Shown here piece after piece: positions 52,657-61,700 of a stretch of 64,000 nt of DNA; position 1 is the first letter of the stretch; each line of letters opens with the position of its first letter. The notes beneath the pieces were generated by a model. That model ran no database searches. It had not been told where the DNA came from and saw nothing but the letters and a program-made list of their open reading frames with translations. The position numbers were made by a program, and so were the translations under genes. This DNA is from Asticcacaulis sp. AC402 (GTDB taxonomy: Bacteria > Pseudomonadota > Alphaproteobacteria > Caulobacterales > Caulobacteraceae). The stretch spans positions 33,814 through 97,813 of the forward strand of contig NZ_AWGC01000026.1 of NCBI RefSeq assembly GCF_000495835.1. Reading direction: 5' to 3'.

Positions 52657-53448
52657 ATGCCAATCCGTTCCGCACATCCTTTCGGTTGCCTTTTGACGCT
52701 AGGCCTGATGCTTCTGATGGGAGCGGGGGCGGCGCAGGCACAAGCTCTGGGGCAATCCCTGCAAGAGCGAATGTTCGGCAAGGGCCAGGACGGCCAGACC
52801 CCGTCGACGCACTCGGTCGCCCGGTTCGAATCCGAGGATGGTGCAACCTTCATACTCGATGAATCCGGTCGTCAGCCGCTGATCCGTTTCGACGGTGAAA
52901 CAGAGGTGTGGTCGCTGACCGTGACCCAGGGCGCCAAGGGTGACCGGATCTACAAGAACGATATCGGCCAGCCGGTGCTGAAATCGACCCGTTGGGGCGG
53001 CCTGATCCTGTTTACCGACGAACGGCCGACGGGCGATCCTGTGGCCATGACCGGCAAGGCCGAGGCGTTCCGCCACGGGCGGATGTCGCCGGCTCTGCTT
53101 TGGCAAACCCTGGCCAAGGGCAGCAAGCGTGTGTCCCAGGCCCTGGGCCGGCTGGTGCCGTTCGATGCGCCCAATGTCACGCCGGGCGCAGACGCCCTGT
53201 ACGCCCAGGCGGCGGATGTCACCTCCGTCGCCCTGGTTCAGGTGGCGCTGCAGGGCAAGGGCAAACAGCGGCTGGGCGGGGTCGAGTCGGTGCAGTTCGT
53301 CGAAGGCCGTCCGCCCAGCGCCACGGTGACCAATGGCGTACTGGTGATGAAGCTGGACGTCTCGCGCGGCTCATGGGGCGGGCATGTCTCGTCCAAGCGC
53401 ATCGTCAATGTCATCATGTCCGACTATTCGGTCGCCGACCGGCGATAA
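52657..53448 (+). CDS. DUF4908-like exported protein
   Basis: The 263-residue protein has a signal peptide (LLTLGLMLLMGAGAAQAQA) and then a beta-rich domain. Blocks such as ATFILDESGRQPLIRFDG, VWSLTVTQGAKGDRIYKND, GGLILFTDERPTGDP and FRHGRMSPALLW fit the DUF4908 family, which I know mainly from Caulobacterales. It is probably periplasmic; function unknown. The C-terminal VSSKRIVNVIMSDYS is well conserved in look. No clear partner gene is near. Confidence 0.6.
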   Translation: MPIRSAHPFGCLLTLGLMLLMGAGAAQAQALGQSLQERMFGKGQDGQTPSTHSVARFESEDGATFILDESGRQPLIRFDGETEVWSLTVTQGAKGDRIYKNDIGQPVLKSTRWGGLILFTDERPTGDPVAMTGKAEAFRHGRMSPALLWQTLAKGSKRVSQALGRLVPFDAPNVTPGADALYAQAADVTSVALVQVALQGKGKQRLGGVESVQFVEGRPPSATVTNGVLVMKLDVSRGSWGGHVSSKRIVNVIMSDYSVADRR

Positions 53449-53481
53449 GGACATTGCGCCTCCCGCGCCTGAGGGGGTTTC

Positions 53482-54234
53482 TCAACCCTGAAACACATCT
53501 TTCGCCGCGCGCAGTTCGCCAAACTTCGCGGCCTGGGCGGCAAAGCCCTGTTCCATCAGGGGGTAACGCAGGAATGGGTTGCTCGCCCGCTCTTCGGCCA
53601 CCGTTGAAGGGACCGTATAGTCTCCACGCTCGCGCAACGCCCGTATCCGGTCGCCTCGCGCCTGCAACGCCGCGTCCACACCCAGGCTTTCGGCGAATTT
53701 GAGATTGGCCAGGGTGTATTCGTGGGCGCAGTACAGAGTCGTATCGCCGGGCAGTTCGGCCAGCCGCAGCAGACTGGCCCAGTAAAGCTCAGGCGTGCCC
53801 TCGAACATCCGGCCGCAGCCCAGTGGAAACAGCACATCGCTGATAAAGGCATTGCCGCCGCTGCGATCGAGATAGCCGATAACCCCCAGCGTATGCCCCG
53901 CCAGGCCAACCACATCCAGCTTTGTCTCACCGAGCCTGAACACATCGCCGTCCCTGAGCACATGGTCGAGCGGCCAGCGCTTGCGCACTTCCTCCGCCCC
54001 GTAGATGGGGCAACCGAAGCGCGCCTGAACCTCGGCATTGCCCCCGCCATGGTCGGGATGCCAGTGGGTGTTGAGAATAAAGTCCAGTCCCGGCAGGCCG
54101 CGTTCCTCAACCCGGGCAATAATGCGCGCGGCCTCCGGCGTGTCGATGGCCGCGGTAATGCCGGTCGCTTCGTCGGTGACCAGGAAACCGTAATTGTCGC
54201 TCAGGCAGGGAAAGATATCGATTTTCAGGCCCAT
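53482..54234 (-). CDS. gloB: Hydroxyacylglutathione hydrolase (glyoxalase II)
   Basis: GloB hydrolyses S-lactoylglutathione to lactate and glutathione in methylglyoxal removal. The 250-residue protein has the metallo-beta-lactamase motif ILNTHWHPDHGGGN, further ligands in LAGHTLG and AFISDVLFPLGCGRMFEGT, and the glutathione-site region YCAHEYTLANLKFAESL of the C-terminal domain. The motif reads HWHPDH rather than the classical HTHxDH, a common variant. It is divergent from a methyltransferase gene, an arrangement often seen in alphaproteobacteria. Confidence 0.9.
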   Translation of the reverse strand: MGLKIDIFPCLSDNYGFLVTDEATGITAAIDTPEAARIIARVEERGLPGLDFILNTHWHPDHGGGNAEVQARFGCPIYGAEEVRKRWPLDHVLRDGDVFRLGETKLDVVGLAGHTLGVIGYLDRSGGNAFISDVLFPLGCGRMFEGTPELYWASLLRLAELPGDTTLYCAHEYTLANLKFAESLGVDAALQARGDRIRALRERGDYTVPSTVAEERASNPFLRYPLMEQGFAAQAAKFGELRAAKDVFQG

Positions 54235-54305
54235 TTTGTGGCGCTCCCTGCTATAGATTCGAACACGCCCTATATGTAGGTTGTTGTCAGCAAAAAGGAA
54301 CCCGC

Positions 54306-55046
54306 GTGCGCCGTGGTGTCGAAGACCTCAATCGTTTCTACGCTGCACCGGAAGGCGTGGTGGCGCGACGCCTGATCGGCGCCAAGGTGCACGAGGCATG
54401 GACGGATGTCCGCGGGCTCGATGTCCTGGGCATCGGCTATTGCACGCCTTATCTTGATCGCTTCGTCGAGGCGCGCCGCGTGCTGCAGGCCATGCCGGCC
54501 GCCCAGGGGGCAGAGATTTGGCCGGCCGACCTGAAGGTGCGCACCACCCTGGTCGAGGAGGCGGCGCTGCCGTTCCCGACCGCCCTGTTTGACCGCATCC
54601 TGATGATCCATGCCCTGGAAGAATCGGCGACACCCCACGGTCTCCTATGTGAAGCCTCGCGTCTGCTGTCGCCGGCCGGGCGGCTGATTATCGGCGTGGC
54701 GGCGCGTGGCGGCTTCTGGGCCCATGCCGAAAAGACGCCCTTTGGCTATGGTCAACCCTATAGCCGGATGCAGCTCGAAAACGCCTTGCGCGATGCCGAC
54801 CTTGAGCCCCTGGCCTGGAGCTATGCTCTCTATACGCCGCCCATGCCGCCGTTCCTCGGCTGGGCCGGGCCGCTGGACAGCATCCTGCCGCGCATCTGGC
54901 CGCTGAAGGGCGGGCTGATCCTGATGGAGGCCGGCCGCAAGCCCTTCGTCGCCCATACCGTCAAGGCGCAACCGTCGCTGTTGCAGGAACTGCGTGATGT
55001 GCTGGGCGTCCAGCAGCCCGTGCCGACCTCGAAGGAACTGGCATAG
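54306..55046 (+). CDS. SAM-dependent methyltransferase next to gloB
   Basis: The 246-residue protein starts at GTG 54306 after AGGA. It has a class I fold, with the SAM loop in GLDVLGIGYCTPYLDRF (a degenerate GxGxG), then the acidic motif region VEEAALPFPTALFDRILMI typical of Methyltransf_11. Such proteins are often annotated as methyltransferases beside gloB; the target is unknown. The C-terminal part (PPMPPFLGWAGPLDSILPR) is proline-rich. Its TAG stop is part of the A' repeat that follows. Confidence 0.75.
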   Translation: MRRGVEDLNRFYAAPEGVVARRLIGAKVHEAWTDVRGLDVLGIGYCTPYLDRFVEARRVLQAMPAAQGAEIWPADLKVRTTLVEEAALPFPTALFDRILMIHALEESATPHGLLCEASRLLSPAGRLIIGVAARGGFWAHAEKTPFGYGQPYSRMQLENALRDADLEPLAWSYALYTPPMPPFLGWAGPLDSILPRIWPLKGGLILMEAGRKPFVAHTVKAQPSLLQELRDVLGVQQPVPTSKELA

Positions 55047-55160
55047 AGCGCATCCTAAAAAGTGTGACGCACGTTTTGGATTAAGATGCGCGCAAAAACA
55101 AAAAACTCAGAGCGGCTTGTATTCTGCCAAACGTTTCCATCTGAACACATCCCGCTCCAG
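55044..55160 (+). repeat. Family A' repeat, uninterrupted copy
   Basis: The copy begins TAGAGCGCATCCTAAAAAG and contains GACGCACGTTTTGGATTAAG, ATGCGCGCAAAAACAAAAAA and AGAGCGGCTTGTATTCTGCC, ending ACATCCCGCTCCAG. It shows the unbroken GGATTAAGATGCGC junction that is split by the family B element at 16890. The first TAG ends the methyltransferase gene. Confidence 0.75.
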
Positions 55161-55206
55161 CGGCTTACCGGTTGCCGTAGATGCGATTCTGGGCCATAGC
55201 GGGAGC

Positions 55207-55695
55207 ATGAAACACCTGATCATTATGCGCCACGCCAAGGCCGAAAAGGATGCGCCTTCGGGCGAAGATTTCGATCGCCGGCTGACCGGCCGCGGTCGCG
55301 AAGAAGCCGCTTCCGTTGCCGCGGCATTGAAATCATATGGCCTTAAACCGGACTTCGCCCTGGTCTCGGCGGCTGCGCGCACACGTGACACCTTCGCCCA
55401 GGTCGAGGGCGTGTTTGGTACCATTGCCGCCCTGGTGTCGAGGGACGTCTACAATGCGGGGCCTGACGCCCTGCGTCGTGCGGTCGAGACTCACGAAGGC
55501 GATGGTGACTGCCTGCTGTTGGTGGGGCACAATCCCGGCGTCCAGGCTTTGGTCGCCGACTACCTGTTCGAAGGTGCTGCCGGTGCTGAGATTATAGAAA
55601 AGGTCCGCGGCGGCTACCCGACCGCAACGGCGACCGTGTTCGAAGTCGATGCCGCTGGCCGCGCCATCTATGACGGCATCTATCTGGCCCGGTGA
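55207..55695 (+). CDS. sixA: SixA-type phosphohistidine phosphatase
   Basis: The 162-residue histidine phosphatase has the RHG-type motif LIIMRHAKAEKDAPSGEDFD, then LTGRGREEAASVA, VSAAARTRDTF and the second His in LLLVGHNPGVQAL. SixA removes phosphate from His in phosphotransfer proteins. The frame is open further upstream into the repeat, but MKHLIIMRHAKA is the normal family start. GGGAG is close to ATG 55207. The stop overlaps the pyrD start (TGATG), so the two genes are coupled. Confidence 0.85.
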   Translation: MKHLIIMRHAKAEKDAPSGEDFDRRLTGRGREEAASVAAALKSYGLKPDFALVSAAARTRDTFAQVEGVFGTIAALVSRDVYNAGPDALRRAVETHEGDGDCLLLVGHNPGVQALVADYLFEGAAGAEIIEKVRGGYPTATATVFEVDAAGRAIYDGIYLAR

Positions 55696-56750
55696 TGTAT
55701 TCTCTCGCCACCCGCGCCCTTCATGTCTTGCCGCCGGAAACGGCGCACACCGTCACCATCCAACTGCTGAAGGCCGGTCTCGGGCCGGTGTCATCGCTGA
55801 AGACGCCCGAACTGGCGGTCGATGTGCCCTTCGACGGCGGCGTTCTGCGCTTTCCCAACTGCGTCGGTCTTGCCGCCGGCTTTGACAAGAATGCCGACGT
55901 GCCGCTGGCTATGGCGCGCGCCGGGTTCGGCTTTGTCGAATGCGGGACCGTCACGCCCCTGTCCCAGGAGGGCAATCCTAAGCCGCGCCTGTTCCGCTTG
56001 CGCGAAGACGAAGCCGTCATCAACCGTATGGGTTTCAACAATGGCGGCCTTGAGGCCTATGCCCGCAATCTCGAAGGCGCAAAGGGCAGGGCGGTCATCG
56101 GTCTAAACATTGGCGCTAACAAGGACGCCGCCGACCGCATGGCCGACTATGTCACGGGCTTAAAGCGCCTGTGGGGGCTGGGGTCGTACTTTACCATCAA
56201 CATCTCGTCGCCCAACACACCGGGATTGCGGGCCTTGCAGGGACGGTCGCACCTGGACGACCTGCTGGGGCGGATCGCCGAGACGCGCCGTTCCCTCACC
56301 CAGGCCACCCGTCAGAACATGCCGGTCTTTCTCAAGATCGCGCCGGATCTCGACGACGCCGAGATCGAGGACACGGTGCTGGCCACGCTGGATCACGGGT
56401 TGGAGGGGCTGATCGTCTCCAACACCACCCTGTCGCGCAACGGCCTGCGTTCGTCTTTTGCCTCCGAAGCCGGCGGCATGTCGGGTAAACCCTTGTTCGA
56501 GCTGTCGACCCGGGCGTTGAAGGTGGCCGCAACCGCCGCCGCTGGCCGGCTGGTGCTGATCGGTGCGGGCGGCATATCGTCGGGTGCGCAGGCCTATGCC
56601 AAGATCCGCGCCGGTGCATCCCTGGTCCAGCTCTATTCCGCCCTGGTCTACCAGGGGCCAGGCTTGGCCGACGCGGTCCGCCGCGACCTGGTGGCGCGTC
56701 TGAAGGCTGACGGTTTTGCGACGATCTCCGAAGCCATAGGCAAGGGCTGA
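55695..56750 (+). CDS. pyrD: Dihydroorotate dehydrogenase (quinone), class 2
   Basis: PyrD oxidises dihydroorotate to orotate in pyrimidine synthesis and passes electrons to quinone at the inner membrane. The 351-residue protein has the N-terminal membrane-binding helices (YSLATRALHVLPPETAHTV), VGLAAGFDKNADVP, GFVECGTVTPLSQEGNPKPR, NRMGFNNGG, FTINISSPNTPGLR with the catalytic Ser, and LIGAGGISSGAQAYAKIRAG. The N-terminal extension and catalytic Ser place it in class 2. It is coupled to sixA by a one-base overlap. Confidence 0.95.
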   Translation: MYSLATRALHVLPPETAHTVTIQLLKAGLGPVSSLKTPELAVDVPFDGGVLRFPNCVGLAAGFDKNADVPLAMARAGFGFVECGTVTPLSQEGNPKPRLFRLREDEAVINRMGFNNGGLEAYARNLEGAKGRAVIGLNIGANKDAADRMADYVTGLKRLWGLGSYFTINISSPNTPGLRALQGRSHLDDLLGRIAETRRSLTQATRQNMPVFLKIAPDLDDAEIEDTVLATLDHGLEGLIVSNTTLSRNGLRSSFASEAGGMSGKPLFELSTRALKVAATAAAGRLVLIGAGGISSGAQAYAKIRAGASLVQLYSALVYQGPGLADAVRRDLVARLKADGFATISEAIGKG

Positions 56751-56760
56751 TCTGATTTTG

Positions 56761-56835
56761 CCTCTCCCCGCCTGCGGGGAGAGGACGAGAGCCGAGCGAA
56801 GCGTGGGCGATCGGGTGAGGGGCCTTCAGAGGACG
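56761..56835. repeat. Family E hairpin repeat
   Basis: CTCTCCCCGCCTGCGGGGAG forms the head hairpin (pattern only). GACGAGAGCCGAGCGAAG and GGCGATCGGGTGAGGGGC follow. It lies between the convergent ends of pyrD and the O-antigen ligase family gene and could end both transcripts. Confidence 0.55.
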
Positions 56836-56861
56836 CTACGCAAAGGCGCTACCGTCGCTTC

Positions 56862-58139
56862 CTACCGCTCGCTTTCCAGCGCGTTGGCCGTCAATCGCGC
56901 CATGGCGCAGACAAACAGCGCCCACACCAGCGAATTCTGGGACAGGATAAAGCTCTCCGACAGGATCAGGAAGCTGAACAGCATGAGCATAAGGACCGAG
57001 AAAAACCCGTCCTTGACCCGGTCATAGCGAAATAACGCGCAGAAGAAACAGGCCACCAGACAGGCGCCAAACAGGATCACCCCGACCCAGCCCAACTGGA
57101 TCAGCAGATCCAGCCAGCCATTGTGCGCCGACGGGACCTCCCAGCTGGTTTCCTGGCGTACCACGGCGGCAGGGACGGAATCCTTTGTCCAGAACGCCTT
57201 GTAACCATAGCCCAGCAAGGGCCGTTTGTCCGACAGCCGGCCCAGAGACTCCCAGATTTCGGTCCGTCCGGTCAGGGTCGGGTCCTTGCCCAGCGCCTTG
57301 AAGATCAGTTCAGGCGCCATCACGTAGAGTGCCATGCCGACCAGCGAAACGGTCGCCGCCAGCCAGACGAAGAGGATGCTGAGCACGCCGCCTTTCTTTA
57401 GAGCAAAAAAAACCGGAAACGCGCCGGCGACCAGCATACAGGCCAGCAGCGAGGTTTTGGACCGGGTCATCAGCACCAGGAAGAACATCAGGACGGCAAA
57501 GCCTATCCACAGCCGCCGCCGTTCCGGCACCTGGTAGGCCGTGGTCGTGCACGCGATGAAACCCAGGGTCATCATGGCCGCCATCTGGTTCTTTTCGTAC
57601 CACAGGCCCCTCCACAGGCCGGCATTGACGTCCTGGTGAATGCCGAAGCCGGGCGTAGCAACACAGGCGATCAGGGCGCCGACCGCCAGGATCGCGAAGC
57701 TGATCCCCAACAATTCGGTGAGGTGCGGCCCGCGCCACCGCGCCCCCAGGTACAGACCAAAAACGCAGGTGAAGAACAGGGCGATGGTCCGTCGCGTGGT
57801 GACGCCCGGCTCGATCGACCAGAATTTTGACGCGAAACAGAACAGGATCAGGCCACCAATCATGAAGACCGCGGGCAGGATATTGAGAAACTTGTCCCAG
57901 CGCAGCAGCGACAAGAGCAGGGCTATGCCGTAGACCGGCAGCCACAACAGCCGCAGGAAGCCGGCCTCCTCACCCTGGGTCGGGTTGAACAGCGGCCCGA
58001 CCAAGGCGTTGGACAGCATGAGAAAGCAGAATATGGTCAGGCCGGCTTCGGCACGGAAGATCCACAGGGCCATGCCATCCAGACGCGCAGGCGCGGCCGG
58101 TGGTCGGCTTGAAGTCAGGATCGTCGCAGGTGTCGGCAC
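56862..58139 (-). CDS. O-antigen ligase / polysaccharide polymerase family membrane protein
   Basis: The 425-residue protein has about 11-12 membrane helices and one larger periplasmic loop near residues 290-345. That loop holds PTLTGRTEIWESLGRLSDKR, LLGYGYKAFW and SAHNGWLDLLIQLGWVG, the Wzy_C/WaaL pattern with its conserved Arg and His. Such proteins join O-antigen to lipid A or polymerise exopolysaccharide repeat units; in Caulobacter, relatives act in holdfast polysaccharide synthesis. Which role it has here cannot be read from the sequence. The two GT2 genes and the GT39 gene of the window fit a surface-glycan context. Confidence 0.87.
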   Translation of the reverse strand: MPTPATILTSSRPPAAPARLDGMALWIFRAEAGLTIFCFLMLSNALVGPLFNPTQGEEAGFLRLLWLPVYGIALLLSLLRWDKFLNILPAVFMIGGLILFCFASKFWSIEPGVTTRRTIALFFTCVFGLYLGARWRGPHLTELLGISFAILAVGALIACVATPGFGIHQDVNAGLWRGLWYEKNQMAAMMTLGFIACTTTAYQVPERRRLWIGFAVLMFFLVLMTRSKTSLLACMLVAGAFPVFFALKKGGVLSILFVWLAATVSLVGMALYVMAPELIFKALGKDPTLTGRTEIWESLGRLSDKRPLLGYGYKAFWTKDSVPAAVVRQETSWEVPSAHNGWLDLLIQLGWVGVILFGACLVACFFCALFRYDRVKDGFFSVLMLMLFSFLILSESFILSQNSLVWALFVCAMARLTANALESER

Positions 58140-58213
58140 GTTTTGTAGCCTGAGGAAAGCCCAAACCGTAACCGCAAAAGGTCAAGATAAGGTTCAAATC
58201 GCTTTTCAAGCGC

Positions 58214-58333
58214 TAAAGCGTAATCCGATAAAGTGGATGCCACCGCACGGGCGCTCCCGTTTTCGGGAAAATTGCGCGACAAAACAAAAAACCAGAGCGA
58301 GATGTCGATTCTACCTAAAGCCATTCCGCTCTA
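58214..58333 (+). repeat. Dispersed repeat family A, complete 120-bp copy
   Basis: The element runs from TAAAGCGTAATCCGATAAAG to CATTCCGCTCTA and contains CACGGGCGCTCCCGTTTTCG and AAATTGCGCGACAAAACAAA. It is the same length as the copy at 14179-14298. This copy is not at a stop codon; it lies upstream of the O-antigen ligase family gene. Confidence 0.85.
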
Positions 58334-58741
58334 GCCAGGCAACACTTTGGAACGGTGTTAAGGCGATCGCTGCAGGGCGGCATGCCAAAAATGAGGCATA
58401 GGCGGCATCTGCCTTAAAGAACTTATTAAGCGAAAAAGTTCATAGTCTTGCAGCTAGCAGGAGAAAAATTCTGCCGGCTGCAACCAAATCAACAACGAGA
58501 AACAAGCAGGGCTAGGGGCTGGACTCCAGGGTGAGCGTAGGGCTGAGCAGCGCACAGACGCGGGTTAAGCCATGGTTTTCCTGACACAATTGGCCGGCGA
58601 TCGGCCGTCTCAGACCGGAGTGCCCCTCTCCGGCAGAGGCGGCGTGAGCCTTGCCCGCACAACTCGGAAGCGAAATTTTCCAGATTGATTCGCTGATTTT
58701 CTCCATACGCGCGCACGGCGCACATCCTGAAGGGCCACACC
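58334..58741. other. Leader region of the giant adhesin gene
   Basis: No gene is convincing here. The sequence TTAAAGAACTTATTAAGCG near 58413 holds two TTAA words eight bases apart, close to but not equal to a CtrA site. GCAGCTAGCAGG and CCGGCTGC nearby can form a small hairpin. A long 5' leader would be usual for a surface adhesin gene. Confidence 0.35.
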
Positions 58742-61700
58742 ATGGTTGATATAGCCGCAGATACCGCAACCACCGCCGAAATCGAAATCGAAGGCGTTTT
58801 TGACGGCATTCTGGAGACGCACGACGATATCGACTGGGTTAAGGTCGTTATAACGGAAGAGGGAACCTATCAGTTTTCCCTTACGGTCACTGACGGGGAT
58901 CTCAACGACGGCTACCTCATTCTTTACGATGCGGAAGGCATTCAGATCAGCCTGAATGACAATGGAGGCGGCGGTCAGGCCGACGTAATGCAATCAACGC
59001 TGCAAGCAGGAACCTATTTTCTGGCTGCAGCCGCGCAGGGCGGCATTAATGCCGGGACCTACCATATGACGGCCTCTCTGATCCAGAGCAACGCCGCTCC
59101 GACCTTCAGCGGCACAGACACCCTGCCCGGCGTTGCCGAAGGCGACAACGCCCAATACACCTTGCTCGACCTGCTGGGCAACGCCGCCGACGACGACAAC
59201 GATGACACCTTGTCGATCGACGGCGACGTCTTGGTCAAGGACGGCGACGACGACATCATCGGTACGGCCGCCCTGAACAACGACACCTACACCATTACCC
59301 TGTCCGACGAAAACTATAACGGCGATGTCTACCTGACCTACACCGTCACCGATGGTACGGACACGGTCGCGGGTTCCGCCACCTATAACGTTTCCGCCGT
59401 CAACGACGCTCCGACCGGCGCGCCGAACGGCACAATCAACGACGGCGTCGAAGACACGCCCCAGGTCGTACTGGAATCCACCCTGCTGGCCGGTTTCTCG
59501 GACGTCGACAACACCCTGTCTGTCACCGGGCTCAGCTCCGAGCAAGGCACCTTTGAAGCGACCGACGGAGGCTGGACCTTTACGCCGGAAGAGAACTACA
59601 ATGGCACTGTGATCATCAGCTACAACGTGAGCGATGGTACAGAAAGCCTCGTCGGCCAGACCCGCAGCTTCAACCTCGCGGCCTTCAATGACGCGCCGAC
59701 GGGCACGCCGACGGGCACAGTGGCCGACGGCACGGAAGACCAGACTCAGATCATTGCGGAAACGACTCTGCTTGACGGTTTCAGCGACGTCGACGGTACC
59801 CTGTTCGTCTCCGCTATCGAGGCGGATCACGGCGCCTTTGAAGAGACCGAAGGTGGCTGGATATTCACGCCGGAAGAGAACTACAGCAGTACAGTCGAGA
59901 TCACCTACACGGTCAGCGACGGCTTCGCTAGTCAGAGCGGGCAAACCCGTACGTTCAACCTGTCCCCCGTCAACGACACCCCGACCAACAGCGGCAATGT
60001 CAGCCTGAACGACACCATCGAAGGCGCCAGCGTCACCACCACGGTCACCGCCCTGCTGGCCAATGCCGACGATATCGACGGCGACACCCTGTCCATCCAG
60101 GACGGCGAGATTAGCGTCACCGACGGCGACGGCACCATTATCGGCTCGGCCTCGATCTCGGGCGATGATGTCACAATCACCCTGACCGACCTCGACTACA
60201 ACGGTGAGGTCAACCTAGATTACATCATCACCGATGGCGAAGCGACTGTGGCCGGCTCCGCCTCCTACAACCTCGATGCCGTCAATGACGATCCGACCGG
60301 TACGGCGGCCGTCATTGCTGACAAGGTCGAGGACACCCCCTTCTCGCTGACCCGCGCGCAGCTTCTCGCCAATATTTCGGATATTGAAGATGCCGACGAA
60401 GATCTGACGATCACCATCGGTGCCGTGACCGGTGGCACCTTCATCCTCAACGGAATATCCGGTGACTACGACTTTACGCCGACCACTGACTTCGTTGGTG
60501 CCGCGTCGATCACCTACACCGTCACCGACATCGACGACGGCGACATCGAAGTCACCAGTAATTTCACCATTATCGCGGCGGATTTACCCAATGACGATAC
60601 GACGACCGCGCAGGTCATGGTGGACGGAGAGGCCTTTACCAGCCTTCTCGGAACAAATGATGACATTGACTGGGTCAAGGTCGTCATAACGGAAGCTGGC
60701 ACCTACGCGTTTGATCTCGCTCTTACTGATGGCGGATTAAACGATGGTCATATGATGCTTTTCGATGCGAGTAGTAACTTCCTGACCTATGATGGCGATA
60801 GCGGGCCAGGCCTCGATCCCAGAATTGTCGTTACGCTTGAGCCAGGAACCTATTATCTCGACATCGTCAATAACAACCCTGTCGCGGGCACCTACAGCCT
60901 GACGGCAACGTCCGTCAACGACGCCCCGACCTTTGGCGACCAGGACACCCTGACCGGCGTCGATGAAGGCACGAACGCTCAGTTTACATTGAGCGAATTG
61001 CTCGGCAATGCCTCAGATCCCGAAAACGACACGCTCTCAATCGATGGCCCTGTAGTCGTCAGGAACAGCGACGACAGCATCATCGGTACCGCCGCCCTGG
61101 ACGACGATACCTACACAATCGCGCTCGATGACGAAGACTACAACGGTGACGTTTTCCTGACCTACACCATCACCGACGGTACCGAGACCGTTGCCGGTTC
61201 CGCTACCTACACGGTCAACTCCGTCAATGACGAACCGACGGGTACAGCCGCGGTCATCACAGATAAGGCCGAGGACGCGAACTTCTCCCTGACCCGAGAC
61301 CAACTGCTGGCGAACATCTCCGATGTCGAAGACCCCGAAAAGGAGGAACTGATCATCACGATCGGCACCGTCGTTGGTGGAACCTTTGTCTTCAACGAAG
61401 GAACCGAAGATTACGACTTCACGCCGACCGCCAACTTCCATGGCGACGCCTCGATCACCTACACGGTCACTGACAGCGAGGACGCTGAGATCGAAGTAAC
61501 CAGCGAGTTCACCATCACCTCGGTCAATGACGGTGGGCCGGTCCTGACCGGTGATCCGACCGACCTGGGCAACCCCATCGCCAACGACACCTTTGCCTTT
61601 ACGGCGGACGACCTGCTGGAAGGCTATACCGACGTCGACGATGACGATCTGTCGATCAGCGGCGCCGTGACCTCCAACCATGGCACCGTCACCGACCTGG

